Below, one piece after another: positions 17,163-25,257 of a stretch of 64,000 nt of DNA. The position numbers and the translations under genes were made by a program. How positions within the stretch are numbered: position 1 is the first letter of the stretch; each line of letters begins with the position of its first letter. The notes below the pieces were generated by a model, which saw nothing but the letters and a program-made list of their open reading frames with translations, did not search any database and was not told where the DNA came from. The stretch is taken from positions 3,774,501 to 3,838,500 of the forward strand of contig NZ_CP086615.1 of the NCBI RefSeq assembly GCF_020883455.1, written 5' to 3'. Source of the DNA: Spiribacter halobius. GTDB taxonomy: Bacteria; Pseudomonadota; Gammaproteobacteria; Nitrococcales; Nitrococcaceae.

Positions 17163-19117
17163 CGCTCCACCCCCAGATCATCGAAGGCCGTGACCGGTTC
17201 GGAGAACAGGTCATCCTCGGCGAGGTCGGTATTCACCGCGGCGTTGGTGTCGTTTTCCACCGGCAGCCTTTTGCCGGATGGCTCGGCAGGACCCGCTGGA
17301 GACTTGCGCTTCCCCTTGCCCGAGCCCCTGGAAGCCCCTCCCGTGGAGGCCCTGACGCGGTGAGCCTGCCGGCGGGCCTTCTTGGACTTGTGCTTGGCCT
17401 CCTCAACGCGCTCCCGCATGCGTTGGACGGCCTCGAAGATGGCGTCCTCGTCCACATGCTTGCGGCCCTCCTCGGCAAGACGGCGCTGGGCGGCACGCAC
17501 CTCCCAGAGGCTCACCGCCGGGTGGGCGACGTTGCGGTAGGGGATCGTGTAGTACTCGTTCGCCTCGGGGTCGAAGAAGTACACCCGGCTGATGTCGCGC
17601 GGGTCCCGGCGAATGATGAACTGCCGTTTGGCCTTGGGATGCGAGGGATCCATCGCGTTGATCCACGGGGTCAGCACCTCGTGGAAGTAGAAGATCTTGT
17701 CGATCTGGATCCCGTAGGTCTGAACGGTGCGCATCACGTAAGGCAGGAAGTCGAGCCGAAGCCGTGCCGGGTCCGCGGGAATGTCGGGAACACCAATCCC
17801 GGGCTGCTCGTCGTTGCCAAGCACGCCGATCTCCCACTGGCGCTTCGGTGGCAGGCCGAGCCCTGAGTGCTCGCGCTGGTGGTAGACATTGACGATGTAG
17901 TCGACGAGCTGCTGCTCGAACTCCCGAAGCGTCAGTGCGGCCTTCCCTTCGGAGTCGTAGCCGGAACGCGCGGCGGGCGAGGCGAACGTGGTGCCTGGGA
18001 GCTTGTGAATCTGCTTGGCGTTGGTGCCCATCAACCGCTCGATATGCCCCCCGTAGTGAGGAAGCTTCACCGGCCGCAGCTGGAGCTCGATGGCGTACTG
18101 CTCGCAAGCCCGCTGCAGCATGGCCCCTCGGAACTCCTTCGCGTTATCCGCATGGACCACCCGCATCTTCCCCCAGACCGGCCACTCGCCCGGCACATCA
18201 AGGTCCGCGAGGTAGCCTTCCTTTGGGAGCATTCCGTTGGCCAGGCACATGCCTACAGAAACGGCGCTTGGCGGATCCATCGAAATGTAGATCCCGACGA
18301 CCATTCGGCTGTACACGTCGATCGCAAGCGTGACCCAGGGACGGCCCATGGGCAGGCGCGTTTCTTCCTCGACGACGATGATGTCAGCCTCGGTGTGGTC
18401 GATCTGCACGATCGAAAGAGGGAAGTCCGCTCCGGGAAACCCACCTCGAATTGGCTGAAACATATTCCGCGCTTCATCGCGACGTCCCCGCCGACGCAGA
18501 GAAACCGCGCGCGGCAACTCTCGAATACGGTTCCTGACCGTATTCGGATGAGGCGGCTTGAGGCCGGCCTTTTTGCATTCCTCGACGACACGAGCTGCCA
18601 CATCCCCGGGAGAGGGCCGCTGATTGCTCAAGTAATACTGATTGATTACGGACTCAGTGATCGCCTCAGCCTTTTTCGAGAGGCGCCTCCCACCCCGCTT
18701 CGGACCACGCCGGCCCGGAATCAAGCAGGAGAGATGGCGTGAGTCCTGGAAGCGGCGGAGCCACTCATAGAGTGTTGCCACATGAACGCCAGCTTCCTTC
18801 GCCTTCGCCTCTGCGGCCTCACGAGTGCGCATTGGATTATCGAGAAGCGGCTTGATGGCGTCGAACCGCCGCTGCGCCTCGGCCCAGTCCTCCTCAGAGA
18901 TCTCAGCGATGTCCTTGCCAGCCGCCACGGCCTCTCCGGCCTCTTCGGCCGGGTGCACCGACGTCAACTGCGCGATGCGCAGGCGCTCCATAGCCAGCGT
19001 TTCCAGGTTCTGGGCCAGGATCGCGTCGAGGCCCAGAACATGGGTGACCTTATAGCGTCGCTCGCCTAGAACAACGACTGATCCAGGTCGAACTGATAGG
19101 AATGTGGATCGTTCCAT
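17159..19117 (-). CDS. tnsB: TnsB-family DDE transposase
   Basis: 652 residues from ATG 19117 (MERSTFLSVRPGSVVVLGER), preceded by GGGGAGGGATTCGT; the open frame extends upstream but overlaps tnsA. N-terminal HTH domains (residues about 100-190) are followed by an rve-type core: FPLSIVQIDHTEADIIVVEE (first Asp), MRVVHADNAKEFRG (second Asp) and GGHIERLMGTNAKQ (Glu). The C-terminus is Lys/Ser-rich and ends in acidic residues, like the TnsC-binding tail of TnsB. TnsB binds the ends and joins the 3' strands to the target. Confidence 0.93.
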   Translation of the reverse strand: MERSTFLSVRPGSVVVLGERRYKVTHVLGLDAILAQNLETLAMERLRIAQLTSVHPAEEAGEAVAAGKDIAEISEEDWAEAQRRFDAIKPLLDNPMRTREAAEAKAKEAGVHVATLYEWLRRFQDSRHLSCLIPGRRGPKRGGRRLSKKAEAITESVINQYYLSNQRPSPGDVAARVVEECKKAGLKPPHPNTVRNRIRELPRAVSLRRRGRRDEARNMFQPIRGGFPGADFPLSIVQIDHTEADIIVVEEETRLPMGRPWVTLAIDVYSRMVVGIYISMDPPSAVSVGMCLANGMLPKEGYLADLDVPGEWPVWGKMRVVHADNAKEFRGAMLQRACEQYAIELQLRPVKLPHYGGHIERLMGTNAKQIHKLPGTTFASPAARSGYDSEGKAALTLREFEQQLVDYIVNVYHQREHSGLGLPPKRQWEIGVLGNDEQPGIGVPDIPADPARLRLDFLPYVMRTVQTYGIQIDKIFYFHEVLTPWINAMDPSHPKAKRQFIIRRDPRDISRVYFFDPEANEYYTIPYRNVAHPAVSLWEVRAAQRRLAEEGRKHVDEDAIFEAVQRMRERVEEAKHKSKKARRQAHRVRASTGGASRGSGKGKRKSPAGPAEPSGKRLPVENDTNAAVNTDLAEDDLFSEPVTAFDDLGVER

Positions 19118-19815
19118 ACGAATCCCTCCCCGGCTTGTATCCAGATGGGTGTGTTCATTGTCAGCGGCTGTGTGAGATCGGCATTCACTCGGTTGATGGC
19201 CACCAATCGCCACAGGCTCGGAATTGCCTTCATCCGATTCGTCTTGTCGTAAAAGCATGCCGCCAACAATGCGGCCGGCGTCGATTCGCCGAGCACCACG
19301 AGCGTGCTAACCAACTTTTCTTCCATCGCGCGGTCTTCTGGACGATGGATATAGCCGCGGAGGAACTTGGCATTGCCTAGATACCCACTCCCCCTTATCT
19401 CAACTTCCGTGAGGATCGAGAACGTCATACCGTTCTTCTTTGCGTATTGCCTCGCCGCCTTAAAGGCGGGCTTGCGGTCCTTCCACTGTGCCCAGAGGTT
19501 TTCCCGGTACTTGATCTCGAAGAGTCCTGCGGGGGCATCCAGGTACCGAACGAGAAAGTCGGGCGTGTAGTGGCGGAGTCTCCCGTCCGTGCCCTGGAAG
19601 TGGATGCGCAGCGGTTGTTCGATCACCTCCGTGACGGTCGGATCGAAGTCCACGATGTTGAGGAAGTCGCACTCAAGCGAGGACTCGAACCGAACGGACC
19701 TACCACGTACGTGCGCCTGTCCAGTGACGCTGCGGCGGCTCCGTCCGATGCGACGCACCGGCCCCTCTAAATCCAGTCGGAGGATCTTCTGTTTTTGCTT
19801 AGGCCAGTCGCGCAT
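19066..19815 (-). CDS. tnsA: TnsA endonuclease
   Basis: About 249 residues from ATG 19815 (MRDWPKQKQKILRLDLEGPV); a longer in-frame ATG at 19881 would run into the transposon end. The TnsA nuclease motifs are FESSLECDFLNIVDFDPTV (Glu and Asp), HYTPDFLVRYLD (Asp) and GLFEIKYRENLW (Glu-x-Lys). TnsA cleaves the 5' strands so that transposition is cut-and-paste. It is the gene nearest the right end, and its 3' end overlaps the tnsB start by about 50 bp. Confidence 0.92.
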   Translation of the reverse strand: MRDWPKQKQKILRLDLEGPVRRIGRSRRSVTGQAHVRGRSVRFESSLECDFLNIVDFDPTVTEVIEQPLRIHFQGTDGRLRHYTPDFLVRYLDAPAGLFEIKYRENLWAQWKDRKPAFKAARQYAKKNGMTFSILTEVEIRGSGYLGNAKFLRGYIHRPEDRAMEEKLVSTLVVLGESTPAALLAACFYDKTNRMKAIPSLWRLVAINRVNADLTQPLTMNTPIWIQAGEGFVWNDPHSYQFDLDQSLF

Positions 19816-19907
19816 ACCGTTGTCCTCTAGTCGCGGGATCACTTGTGCGAAGCAATGTAACCCCTTGTTTAATTCTACCATGATCGCCTCATCTACTGTA
19901 TTTTACA
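19816..19907. repeat. Transposon right end with possible TnsB-binding repeats
   Basis: Read inward from 19907 the end starts TGTAAAATACAG. Two similar 18-bp units lie on the minus strand at 19882-19899 (ACAGTAGATGAGGCGATC) and 19829-19846 (ACAAGTGATCCCGCGACT), sharing ACAxxxGATxxxGCGA-like spacing. Repeated TnsB sites are expected at Tn7-type ends, but only this end is visible and the match is loose. Confidence 0.5.
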
Positions 19908-20569
19908 GCGGCGGGCGCCCGCGCCCCGGCGAGATCTCCCTCGCCCACAACGGCGTGCTCTTCCTCGACGAGCTGCCGGAGTTCAGCCGCGCGGCCCTGG
20001 AGACGCTGCGCGAGCCGCTGGAGACCGGCGCGGTGACCATCTCCCGCGCCGCCGCCAAGCTGACCTTCCCGGCCCGCTTCCAGCTCATCGCCGCCATGAA
20101 CCCCTGCCCCTGCGGCCACCTGGGCGACCCGATCGAGCCCTGTCGCTGCAGCCCGGATCAGGTCAACCGCTACCGCGGACGGCTCAGCGGCCCGCTCCTG
20201 GACCGGGTCGACCTGCAGGTGGACGTCCCGCGGCTCACCGCCCTGGAGCTCGCCGGGTCCGATCCCGGCGAGCCCTCGGCCGCCGTCCGCGCACGCGTGA
20301 TCGAGGCCCGCGAGCGCCAGCTGCGACGGGACGGCGTGCCCGCCGCCCGGCTCACGCCCGCCGCCCTGGCGCGCAGCTGCCAGCCCGATACGGCCGCCCG
20401 CCGCCTGCTCACCGAGGCCGCGGAGCGCCTGCGCCTGTCCGCACGGGCGTGGGATCGCTGTCTGCGCATCGCCCGCACCATCGCCGATCTGGCCGGCGCC
20501 GACCAACCGGGAGAGGCCCACGTGGCCGAGGCGGTCAGCTACCGCGAGCGCCTGAGCGCGGGCGGCTGA
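19908..20569 (+). pseudogene. comM: comM (YifB, Mg-chelatase-like AAA ATPase) 3' fragment
   Basis: From the junction the frame reads GGRPRPGEISLAHNGVLFLD, then ELPEFSRAALETLREPLETG, FQLIAAMNPCPCGHLG and the C-terminal helical region to the TGA at 20567-20569. This is the second half of ComM: Walker B, the AMNPCPCG motif and lid. The N-terminal domain and Walker A are missing, cut off by the transposon. ComM is a hexameric helicase promoting branch migration in natural transformation. Loss should lower integration of divergent DNA. The cut is within a conserved glycine stretch. Confidence 0.93.
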
Positions 20570-20576
20570 GGCGGCG

Positions 20577-21266
20577 CTACACCGTCAGGTACTGGCGCAC
20601 CAGATCGTCACCGAGCTCTGCCATGGGGCCGGCGGCGACGCTGCGGCCGCGGTCGAGGATGCAGAAGGTGTCCGCGGTGCGGCGGGCGAAGGGCAGCTTC
20701 TGCTCCACCAGCAGCACCGTCAGCCCCTGCTCGCGGTTCAGCCGGCGGATGATGTCGCCGATCTCGCGCACGATGTTGGGCTGGATGCCTTCGGTGGGCT
20801 CATCCAAGATCAGCAGCTTCGGCTCCAGGCACAGTGCGCGGCCGATGGCGAGCTGCTGCTGCTGCCCGCCGGAGAGGTCGCCGCCGCGGCGATGGCGCAT
20901 CTCCCGCAGCACCGGGAAGAGCTCGTGGACCAGCGCCGGGATGTCGCGCCGGCCCATGGCTGCCCGGGCGATCCGCAGGTTCTCCTCCACCGTGAGCAGG
21001 GGGAAGATCTCCCGGCCCTGGGGCACATAGCCGATCCCGGCCCGCGCCCGGCGCTCCGTGGGCTCCCGCTGGACCGCCCGGCCATCGAACCGGATCTCCC
21101 CCGACCGGGCCTCGAGCAGCCCCACGACGGTCTTCAGAACAGTGGTCTTGCCCACACCGTTGCGGCCCATCAGGCAGGTGCAGGCACCGCTCGGCACCTC
21201 CAGATCCACGTCCCAAAGGGTGTGGCTCTCGCCGTAGTACTGATTGAGCCTCTCTATCGACAGCAC
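20577..21266 (-). CDS. urtE: Urea ABC transporter ATP-binding protein UrtE
   Basis: 229 residues from a GTG at 21266 (LSIERLNQYYGESHTLWDVD) with AGGGAG upstream; the longer open frame runs through an intergenic repeat. Walker A GRNGVGKTTVLKT, signature LSGGQQQQLAIGRAL, Walker B LLILDEPTEGIQPNIV. The GIQPN and NQYYGES phrases are typical of UrtE rather than LivF. It lies 325 bp after urtD, separated by a large inverted repeat, and ends 7 bp from the comM stop on the other strand. Confidence 0.93.
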   Translation of the reverse strand: MLSIERLNQYYGESHTLWDVDLEVPSGACTCLMGRNGVGKTTVLKTVVGLLEARSGEIRFDGRAVQREPTERRARAGIGYVPQGREIFPLLTVEENLRIARAAMGRRDIPALVHELFPVLREMRHRRGGDLSGGQQQQLAIGRALCLEPKLLILDEPTEGIQPNIVREIGDIIRRLNREQGLTVLLVEQKLPFARRTADTFCILDRGRSVAAGPMAELGDDLVRQYLTV

Positions 21267-21307
21267 AATGCAAGCTCCCTTCGTGTTCCACGGGCCGGGG
21301 TCGCCGG

Positions 21308-21556
21308 CGTAGGTCGTGCGCGGCGCAGCCGCGTGCGACGTTTCCCGCGAAGAAGCCCCGGCGCGTGAAGGACGGTGTGGTGTGCCTCGCCCCGGGACCC
21401 TCTGCGGCAGGGATGCCGCAGTGGAGCCTCCAGGGACGGATTCACGGCGTGTCCCGGGGCGAGGTACACCGCACCGCCCCTGACACCGTAGCCCGTGCGG
21501 GGGCCCAAGCCGGATCCGGGGAACGTCGCACGCGGCTGCGCCGCGCACGACCTACG
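21308..21556. repeat. Large inverted repeat between urtD and urtE
   Basis: Outer arms of 34 bp (21308-21341 and 21523-21556) are exact reverse complements. Inner arms around CTCGCCCCGGGAC and GTCCCGGGGCGAG also pair, leaving a central segment containing CTGCGGCAGGGATGCCGCAG. Its translation is arginine- and proline-rich and looks non-coding. The element may be a dispersed repeat. Folded in mRNA it would separate urtE from urtD. Confidence 0.85.
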
Positions 21557-21591
21557 ACCCGTCTCCCGTCACCCGGCACCCGATACCCGCA

Positions 21592-22428
21592 TCATTCCCC
21601 CAGATAGACCTCCACCACCCGCGGGTCCGCCTGCACCTCGGCCATGCTGCCCTCGGCCAGGACGCTGCCCTGATGGAGGACCGTGACCTTGCGGGCGATG
21701 GAGCGCACGAACTCCATGTCGTGCTCCACCACCACCACGGAATGGCGGCCCGCGAGCCGGGTGAGCAGCTCCGCGGTGCGGTCCATCTCCTGGTGCGTCA
21801 TGCCGGCCACCGGCTCGTCCACCAGCAGCAGCCGCGGCTCCTGCATCAGCAGCATGCCGATCTCGAGCCACTGCTTCTGGCCATGGGAGAGCTCGCCGGC
21901 GGGTCGGGGCGCGACATCCGCCAGGCCCACCTCGTCCAGCACGGCAGCAATGCGGTCCCGGGCGGCACTGTCGAGCCGGGCGCCGAGCACGGGCCACACC
22001 CGGCGGTCGCCGGCCATGGCGAGCTCGAGGTTCTCCACCACCCGGTGGCTCGGGAACACGGTGGGCTTCTGGAACTTGCGCCCGATCCCGGCCTGGGCGA
22101 TCTCGGTCTCCTGCAGCCGCAGCAGGTCCAGGCGCTGGCCGAAGAAGGCGCGACCGCTGTCCGGCCGCGTGCGACCGGTGATCACGTCCATCATGGTCGT
22201 CTTGCCGGCGCCGTTCGGGCCGATGATGCAGCGCAGCTCGCCGTCGTCGATGTAGAGGGTGAGCGCATCCAGGGCGCGGAAGCCGTCGAAGCTGACGGTG
22301 ACATCCTCGAGGTAGAGGATCGGGCCGTGCCGGGTATCCAGCCGGGCGTCCAGATCCTGGCGCGGGCGCACGATGTCGAAGACCTGGTCCCGGCGCATCA
22401 CCTCCCGGGTTCGGGCGAGCATGCTCAT
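21592..22428 (-). CDS. urtD: Urea ABC transporter ATP-binding protein UrtD
   Basis: 278 residues. Walker A IGPNGAGKTTMMDVITGRTR, signature LSHGQKQWLEIGMLL, Walker B LLLVDEPVAGMTHQEMD. The N-terminal LYLEDVTVSFDGFRALDALT and the QKQWLEIGM and PVAGMT phrases are typical of UrtD. It energises import of urea at the cytoplasmic face with UrtE. Overlaps the end of urtC by 4 bp. Confidence 0.94.
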   Translation of the reverse strand: MSMLARTREVMRRDQVFDIVRPRQDLDARLDTRHGPILYLEDVTVSFDGFRALDALTLYIDDGELRCIIGPNGAGKTTMMDVITGRTRPDSGRAFFGQRLDLLRLQETEIAQAGIGRKFQKPTVFPSHRVVENLELAMAGDRRVWPVLGARLDSAARDRIAAVLDEVGLADVAPRPAGELSHGQKQWLEIGMLLMQEPRLLLVDEPVAGMTHQEMDRTAELLTRLAGRHSVVVVEHDMEFVRSIARKVTVLHQGSVLAEGSMAEVQADPRVVEVYLGE

Positions 22429-23546
22429 CCGTCACCTCCGCGGCGGCGCAGCAGGCCGACGATGCCCCGCGGGAAGAACAGCGTCACCGCGACGAACAGC
22501 CCCCCGAGCACGAACAGCCAGAGCTCTGCGAGCCAGGAGGTGAGCAGGGTCTGCGCCCAGTTCACCAGCACCCCGCCCCAGGCAGCGCCGAACAGCGTGC
22601 CGCGGCCGCCCACGGCCACCCACACCACCGCCTCGATGGAGTTCAGTGGCGAGAACTCGCTCGGGTTGATGATGCCCACCTGGGGCACGTAGAGGGCGCC
22701 GGCGAGACCGGCGAGCATCGCCGAGACGGTCCACAGCCAGACCTTGTAGTGGTCCGTGCGGTAGCCGAGCGAGCGCGCCCGCGGCTCGGCATCGCGCACG
22801 GCCATCACCACCCGACCGAGGCGCGAGCGCACGATCATCCGGCAGATCAGATAGCCGCCGGCCAGCGCCAGCACCGAGGCGACGAACAGAGCCACCCGCG
22901 TGCCCGGCGCGGAGATCGAGAAGCCGAGGATGTCCTTGAAGTCGGTAAGGCCGTTGTTGCCGCCGAAGCCCATCTCGTTGCGGAAGAAGGCGAGCATGAG
23001 GGCATAGGTCATCGCCTGGCTCATGATCGAGAGGTACACCCCGGTCACCCGCGAGCGGAAGGCCAGCCAGCCGAACACGAAAGCCAGCGCCCCCGGCGCC
23101 AGAAACACCATCAGAGCGGCGAACCAGAACTGGTCGAAACCCATCCAGTACCAGGGCAGCTCCTCCCAGCCGAGGAAGACCATGAAGTCCGGGAGCACCG
23201 GGTCGCCGTAGACGCCGCGGTCGCCGATCTGGCGCATCAGGTACATGCCCATGGCATAGCCGCCGAGGGCGAAGAAGGCGCCGTGGCCGAGACTCAGGAT
23301 GCCGCAGAATCCCCACACCAGATCCAGCGCCAGGGCCAGCAGCGCGAAGCACAGATAACGCCCGAGCACGGTCACCGCGTAGGTGGACACATGGAAGGGC
23401 GAGCCCTCCGGCACCAGCAGGTTCGCCACCGGCACCACCACGGCCAGCAGCGCCAGTACCCCGAGCAGGATGCGGCCGCCTAGGTCGCCGTGGAGCAGGC
23501 GCCGATGCGGTGCGGCGGGAATGACGTCGGTGGGGCTCGCGGCCAT
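22425..23546 (-). CDS. urtC: Urea ABC transporter permease UrtC
   Basis: 373 residues with about nine membrane segments. Typical LivM/UrtC phrases are CFALLALALDLVWGFCGILS, LGHGAFFALGGYAMGMYLMR and RDAEPRARSLGYRTDHYKVW. The loop MRQIGDRGVYGDPVLPDFMV is typical of UrtC. It forms the inner-membrane channel with UrtB. It lies 3 bp from urtB and overlaps urtD. Confidence 0.93.
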   Translation of the reverse strand: MAASPTDVIPAAPHRRLLHGDLGGRILLGVLALLAVVVPVANLLVPEGSPFHVSTYAVTVLGRYLCFALLALALDLVWGFCGILSLGHGAFFALGGYAMGMYLMRQIGDRGVYGDPVLPDFMVFLGWEELPWYWMGFDQFWFAALMVFLAPGALAFVFGWLAFRSRVTGVYLSIMSQAMTYALMLAFFRNEMGFGGNNGLTDFKDILGFSISAPGTRVALFVASVLALAGGYLICRMIVRSRLGRVVMAVRDAEPRARSLGYRTDHYKVWLWTVSAMLAGLAGALYVPQVGIINPSEFSPLNSIEAVVWVAVGGRGTLFGAAWGGVLVNWAQTLLTSWLAELWLFVLGGLFVAVTLFFPRGIVGLLRRRGGDG

Positions 23547-23549
23547 CGC

Positions 23550-25196
23550 TCAGCCCTCCGCCGCCGCGCGCCCGCGCTGCGGGAAGAGCCCCTGCGGCCG
23601 CTTCTGGATGAAGAGGATGATGAACATCAGCACCAGCACCTTGGCCAGCACCGCGCCGGTCTGGGGCTCCAGGAACTTGTTCAGCACCCCGAGGGTGAGC
23701 CCGCCGACGAGGGTGCCCCACAGGTTGCCGACGCCGCCGAAGACCACCACCAGGAAGGAGTCGATGATGTAGCCCTGGCCGAGGTTGGGGCCGACGTTGG
23801 TGAGCTGGGAGAGCGCCACGCCGGCGAGCCCGGCCACGCCGGCACCCAGACCGAAGGTGAGCGCGTCCACCCGCGCCGAGCTCACGCCCACCGCCCGCGC
23901 CATGGCCCGGTTCTGGGACACCGCCCGAACACGAAGCCCCAGCGTGGTGCGCTTGAACACGGCGATCAGCACGAAGAACACCGCCAGCGCGAAGGCGATC
24001 ACGTAGAGCCGGTTGAGGGTCAGCGTGAACACCGGGTTGAGCTCCAGGGAGCCGCTCATCCAGCTCGGGGTGTTCACCTGCCGGTTGAGCGGCGAGAACA
24101 CCGTGCGCACCAGCTGCTGCAGCACCAGGCTCAGGCCGAAGGTGGCGAGCAGCGTCTCCAGAGGCCGACCGTAGAGGAAGCGGATCACCCCGCGCTCGAT
24201 GGCAACGCCGAAGGCGCCGGCCACCAGGAACGCCGCCGGGATCGCCACCAGGATGGAGGCGTCGATGTGGTTCGGCATCAGCTGCTGGACCACGTAGGTG
24301 GTGTAGGCGCCGATCATGATCAGCTCGCCGTGGGCCATGTTGATGACGCCCATGACGCCGAAGGTGATGGCGAGCCCGAATGCCGCCAGCATGAGCACCG
24401 ACCCCATGGACAGGCCGAAGAACACCTGCTCGGCAAGACCCCACCAGGCCCGTTCGTTCTCGATGCTGGTCAGCACCTCGGCGGCACGCCGCTGCACGGC
24501 GGGATCCGGGTCCTGCTCGGCCACATCCCGCAGCCGATTGCGCACGCGATCCTGCAGTGCGCCCTCGAGGGCACCGACCGCCTCGAGCCGAACCGCCGGG
24601 TCTTCGGCCTCCAGACGTGACAGGGCCAGCGCAACGGCCATGGTTTCGCGGATGGTGGCGACCGGCTCGTCCTCGATGGCGGCGCGGATGAGGTTGGTGG
24701 CCTCCCGACTCAGGTTCGACAGCAGCCGATCCACCGCCGCCTCCCGGGTCGCCGGTTCGGGGCTGTTCAGGCCGGCCACCGCCAGCAGATCCTGGATCTC
24801 GCCGCGGATGGCGTTGTTGATCACCACCCGGCGAATCTCGTAGCGGGTGGCCTCGCCCGCGGGCTCGCCGGTCACCGGATCCGTGAGGGCGTAGCCGTCC
24901 TCCGTCTCGCGGGCGATCACGACGTCACCGCCGCGGATCCGGAAGAACAGACGGCTCTCCGAGAGGGCCCGCAGCACGGGCTCGGCCCGGGGATGGCCGC
25001 TCTCCGCCACGGCGGCGGCCGCCGCCGACTTCGCCGGGAAGCTGTCCGCGTTCAGCTGCCGCACCAGATCGGCGAACGCCTCGTCATCCGGCTGGGCCAC
25101 GGCGGGCACGGCCAGCAGGCAGAGCACCAGGGCGAGCAGCGCCAGCCGGCAAATCTCACCGATTCGCGGCTGCGGGCGGTATCGGAATGACTGCAT
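23550..25196 (-). CDS. urtB: Urea ABC transporter permease UrtB
   Basis: 548 residues from ATG 25196 (MQSFRYRPQPRIGEICRLAL). A signal segment (LALLALVLCLLAVPAVAQ) is followed by a periplasmic HEAT-like helical region with residues such as EPATREAAVDRLLSNLSREA. From about 285 on there is a LivH-type permease (LAITFGVMGVINMAHGELIM, FGLSLVLQQLVRTVFSPLNR). This long form is typical of UrtB. The codons for RPQPRIGEICRL coincide with one end of a dispersed intergenic repeat, so the signal peptide start has been altered by it. Confidence 0.92.
   Translation of the reverse strand: MQSFRYRPQPRIGEICRLALLALVLCLLAVPAVAQPDDEAFADLVRQLNADSFPAKSAAAAAVAESGHPRAEPVLRALSESRLFFRIRGGDVVIARETEDGYALTDPVTGEPAGEATRYEIRRVVINNAIRGEIQDLLAVAGLNSPEPATREAAVDRLLSNLSREATNLIRAAIEDEPVATIRETMAVALALSRLEAEDPAVRLEAVGALEGALQDRVRNRLRDVAEQDPDPAVQRRAAEVLTSIENERAWWGLAEQVFFGLSMGSVLMLAAFGLAITFGVMGVINMAHGELIMIGAYTTYVVQQLMPNHIDASILVAIPAAFLVAGAFGVAIERGVIRFLYGRPLETLLATFGLSLVLQQLVRTVFSPLNRQVNTPSWMSGSLELNPVFTLTLNRLYVIAFALAVFFVLIAVFKRTTLGLRVRAVSQNRAMARAVGVSSARVDALTFGLGAGVAGLAGVALSQLTNVGPNLGQGYIIDSFLVVVFGGVGNLWGTLVGGLTLGVLNKFLEPQTGAVLAKVLVLMFIILFIQKRPQGLFPQRGRAAAEG
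25145..25178. repeat. Solo end of the TATCTCACCGATTCG repeat, inside the urtB start
   Basis: AAATCTCACCGATTCGCGGC, continuing TGCGGGC, matches the right end of the MITE-like copy at 29040-29227 and the copy at 44165-44201. It overlaps codons of the urtB signal peptide. Confidence 0.7.
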
Positions 25197-25257
25197 GGGT
25201 TCGCACTCCGCAGGCGTGCGGCCCGCCGGCTGGCGGGCCGCACCCGGGGACGGCGGC

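Larger units (their letters stand above)
1..19907. mobile_element. Right-hand part of a Tn7-like (Tn6022-like) transposon inserted in comM
   Basis: The core genes tnsA, tnsB, tnsC, tniQ and a TnsF-like gene run leftward from the right end. The sequence reads ...TGTATTTTACA up to 19907 and the next base resumes comM coding sequence in frame, so the junction is read directly. Tn7-family ends finish in ACA and duplicate 5 bp, which would make GCGGC (19908-19912) the duplicated target. Tn6022-like elements with TnsF are known to target comM. The left end and comM 5' part are not in the window, so the element is at least 19.9 kb if everything to the left belongs to it. Whether the HD-GYP gene at the extreme left is cargo cannot be told. 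Confidence 0.75.

Noticed and set aside
13606-19881. Classification as a Tn5053/Tn402 (tniABQ) element
   Set aside because: A clear TnsA endonuclease is present, the comM insertion fits Tn6022-like elements, and no resolvase gene tniR is seen.
19589-19906. Upstream part of the frame leading into comM
   Set aside because: It reads across the transposon end and antisense to tnsA; only the part after 19907 resembles ComM.
22432-24444. A 670-codon open frame on the minus strand
   Set aside because: Out of frame with urtC and urtB, which are clearly real; a GC-rich shadow frame.
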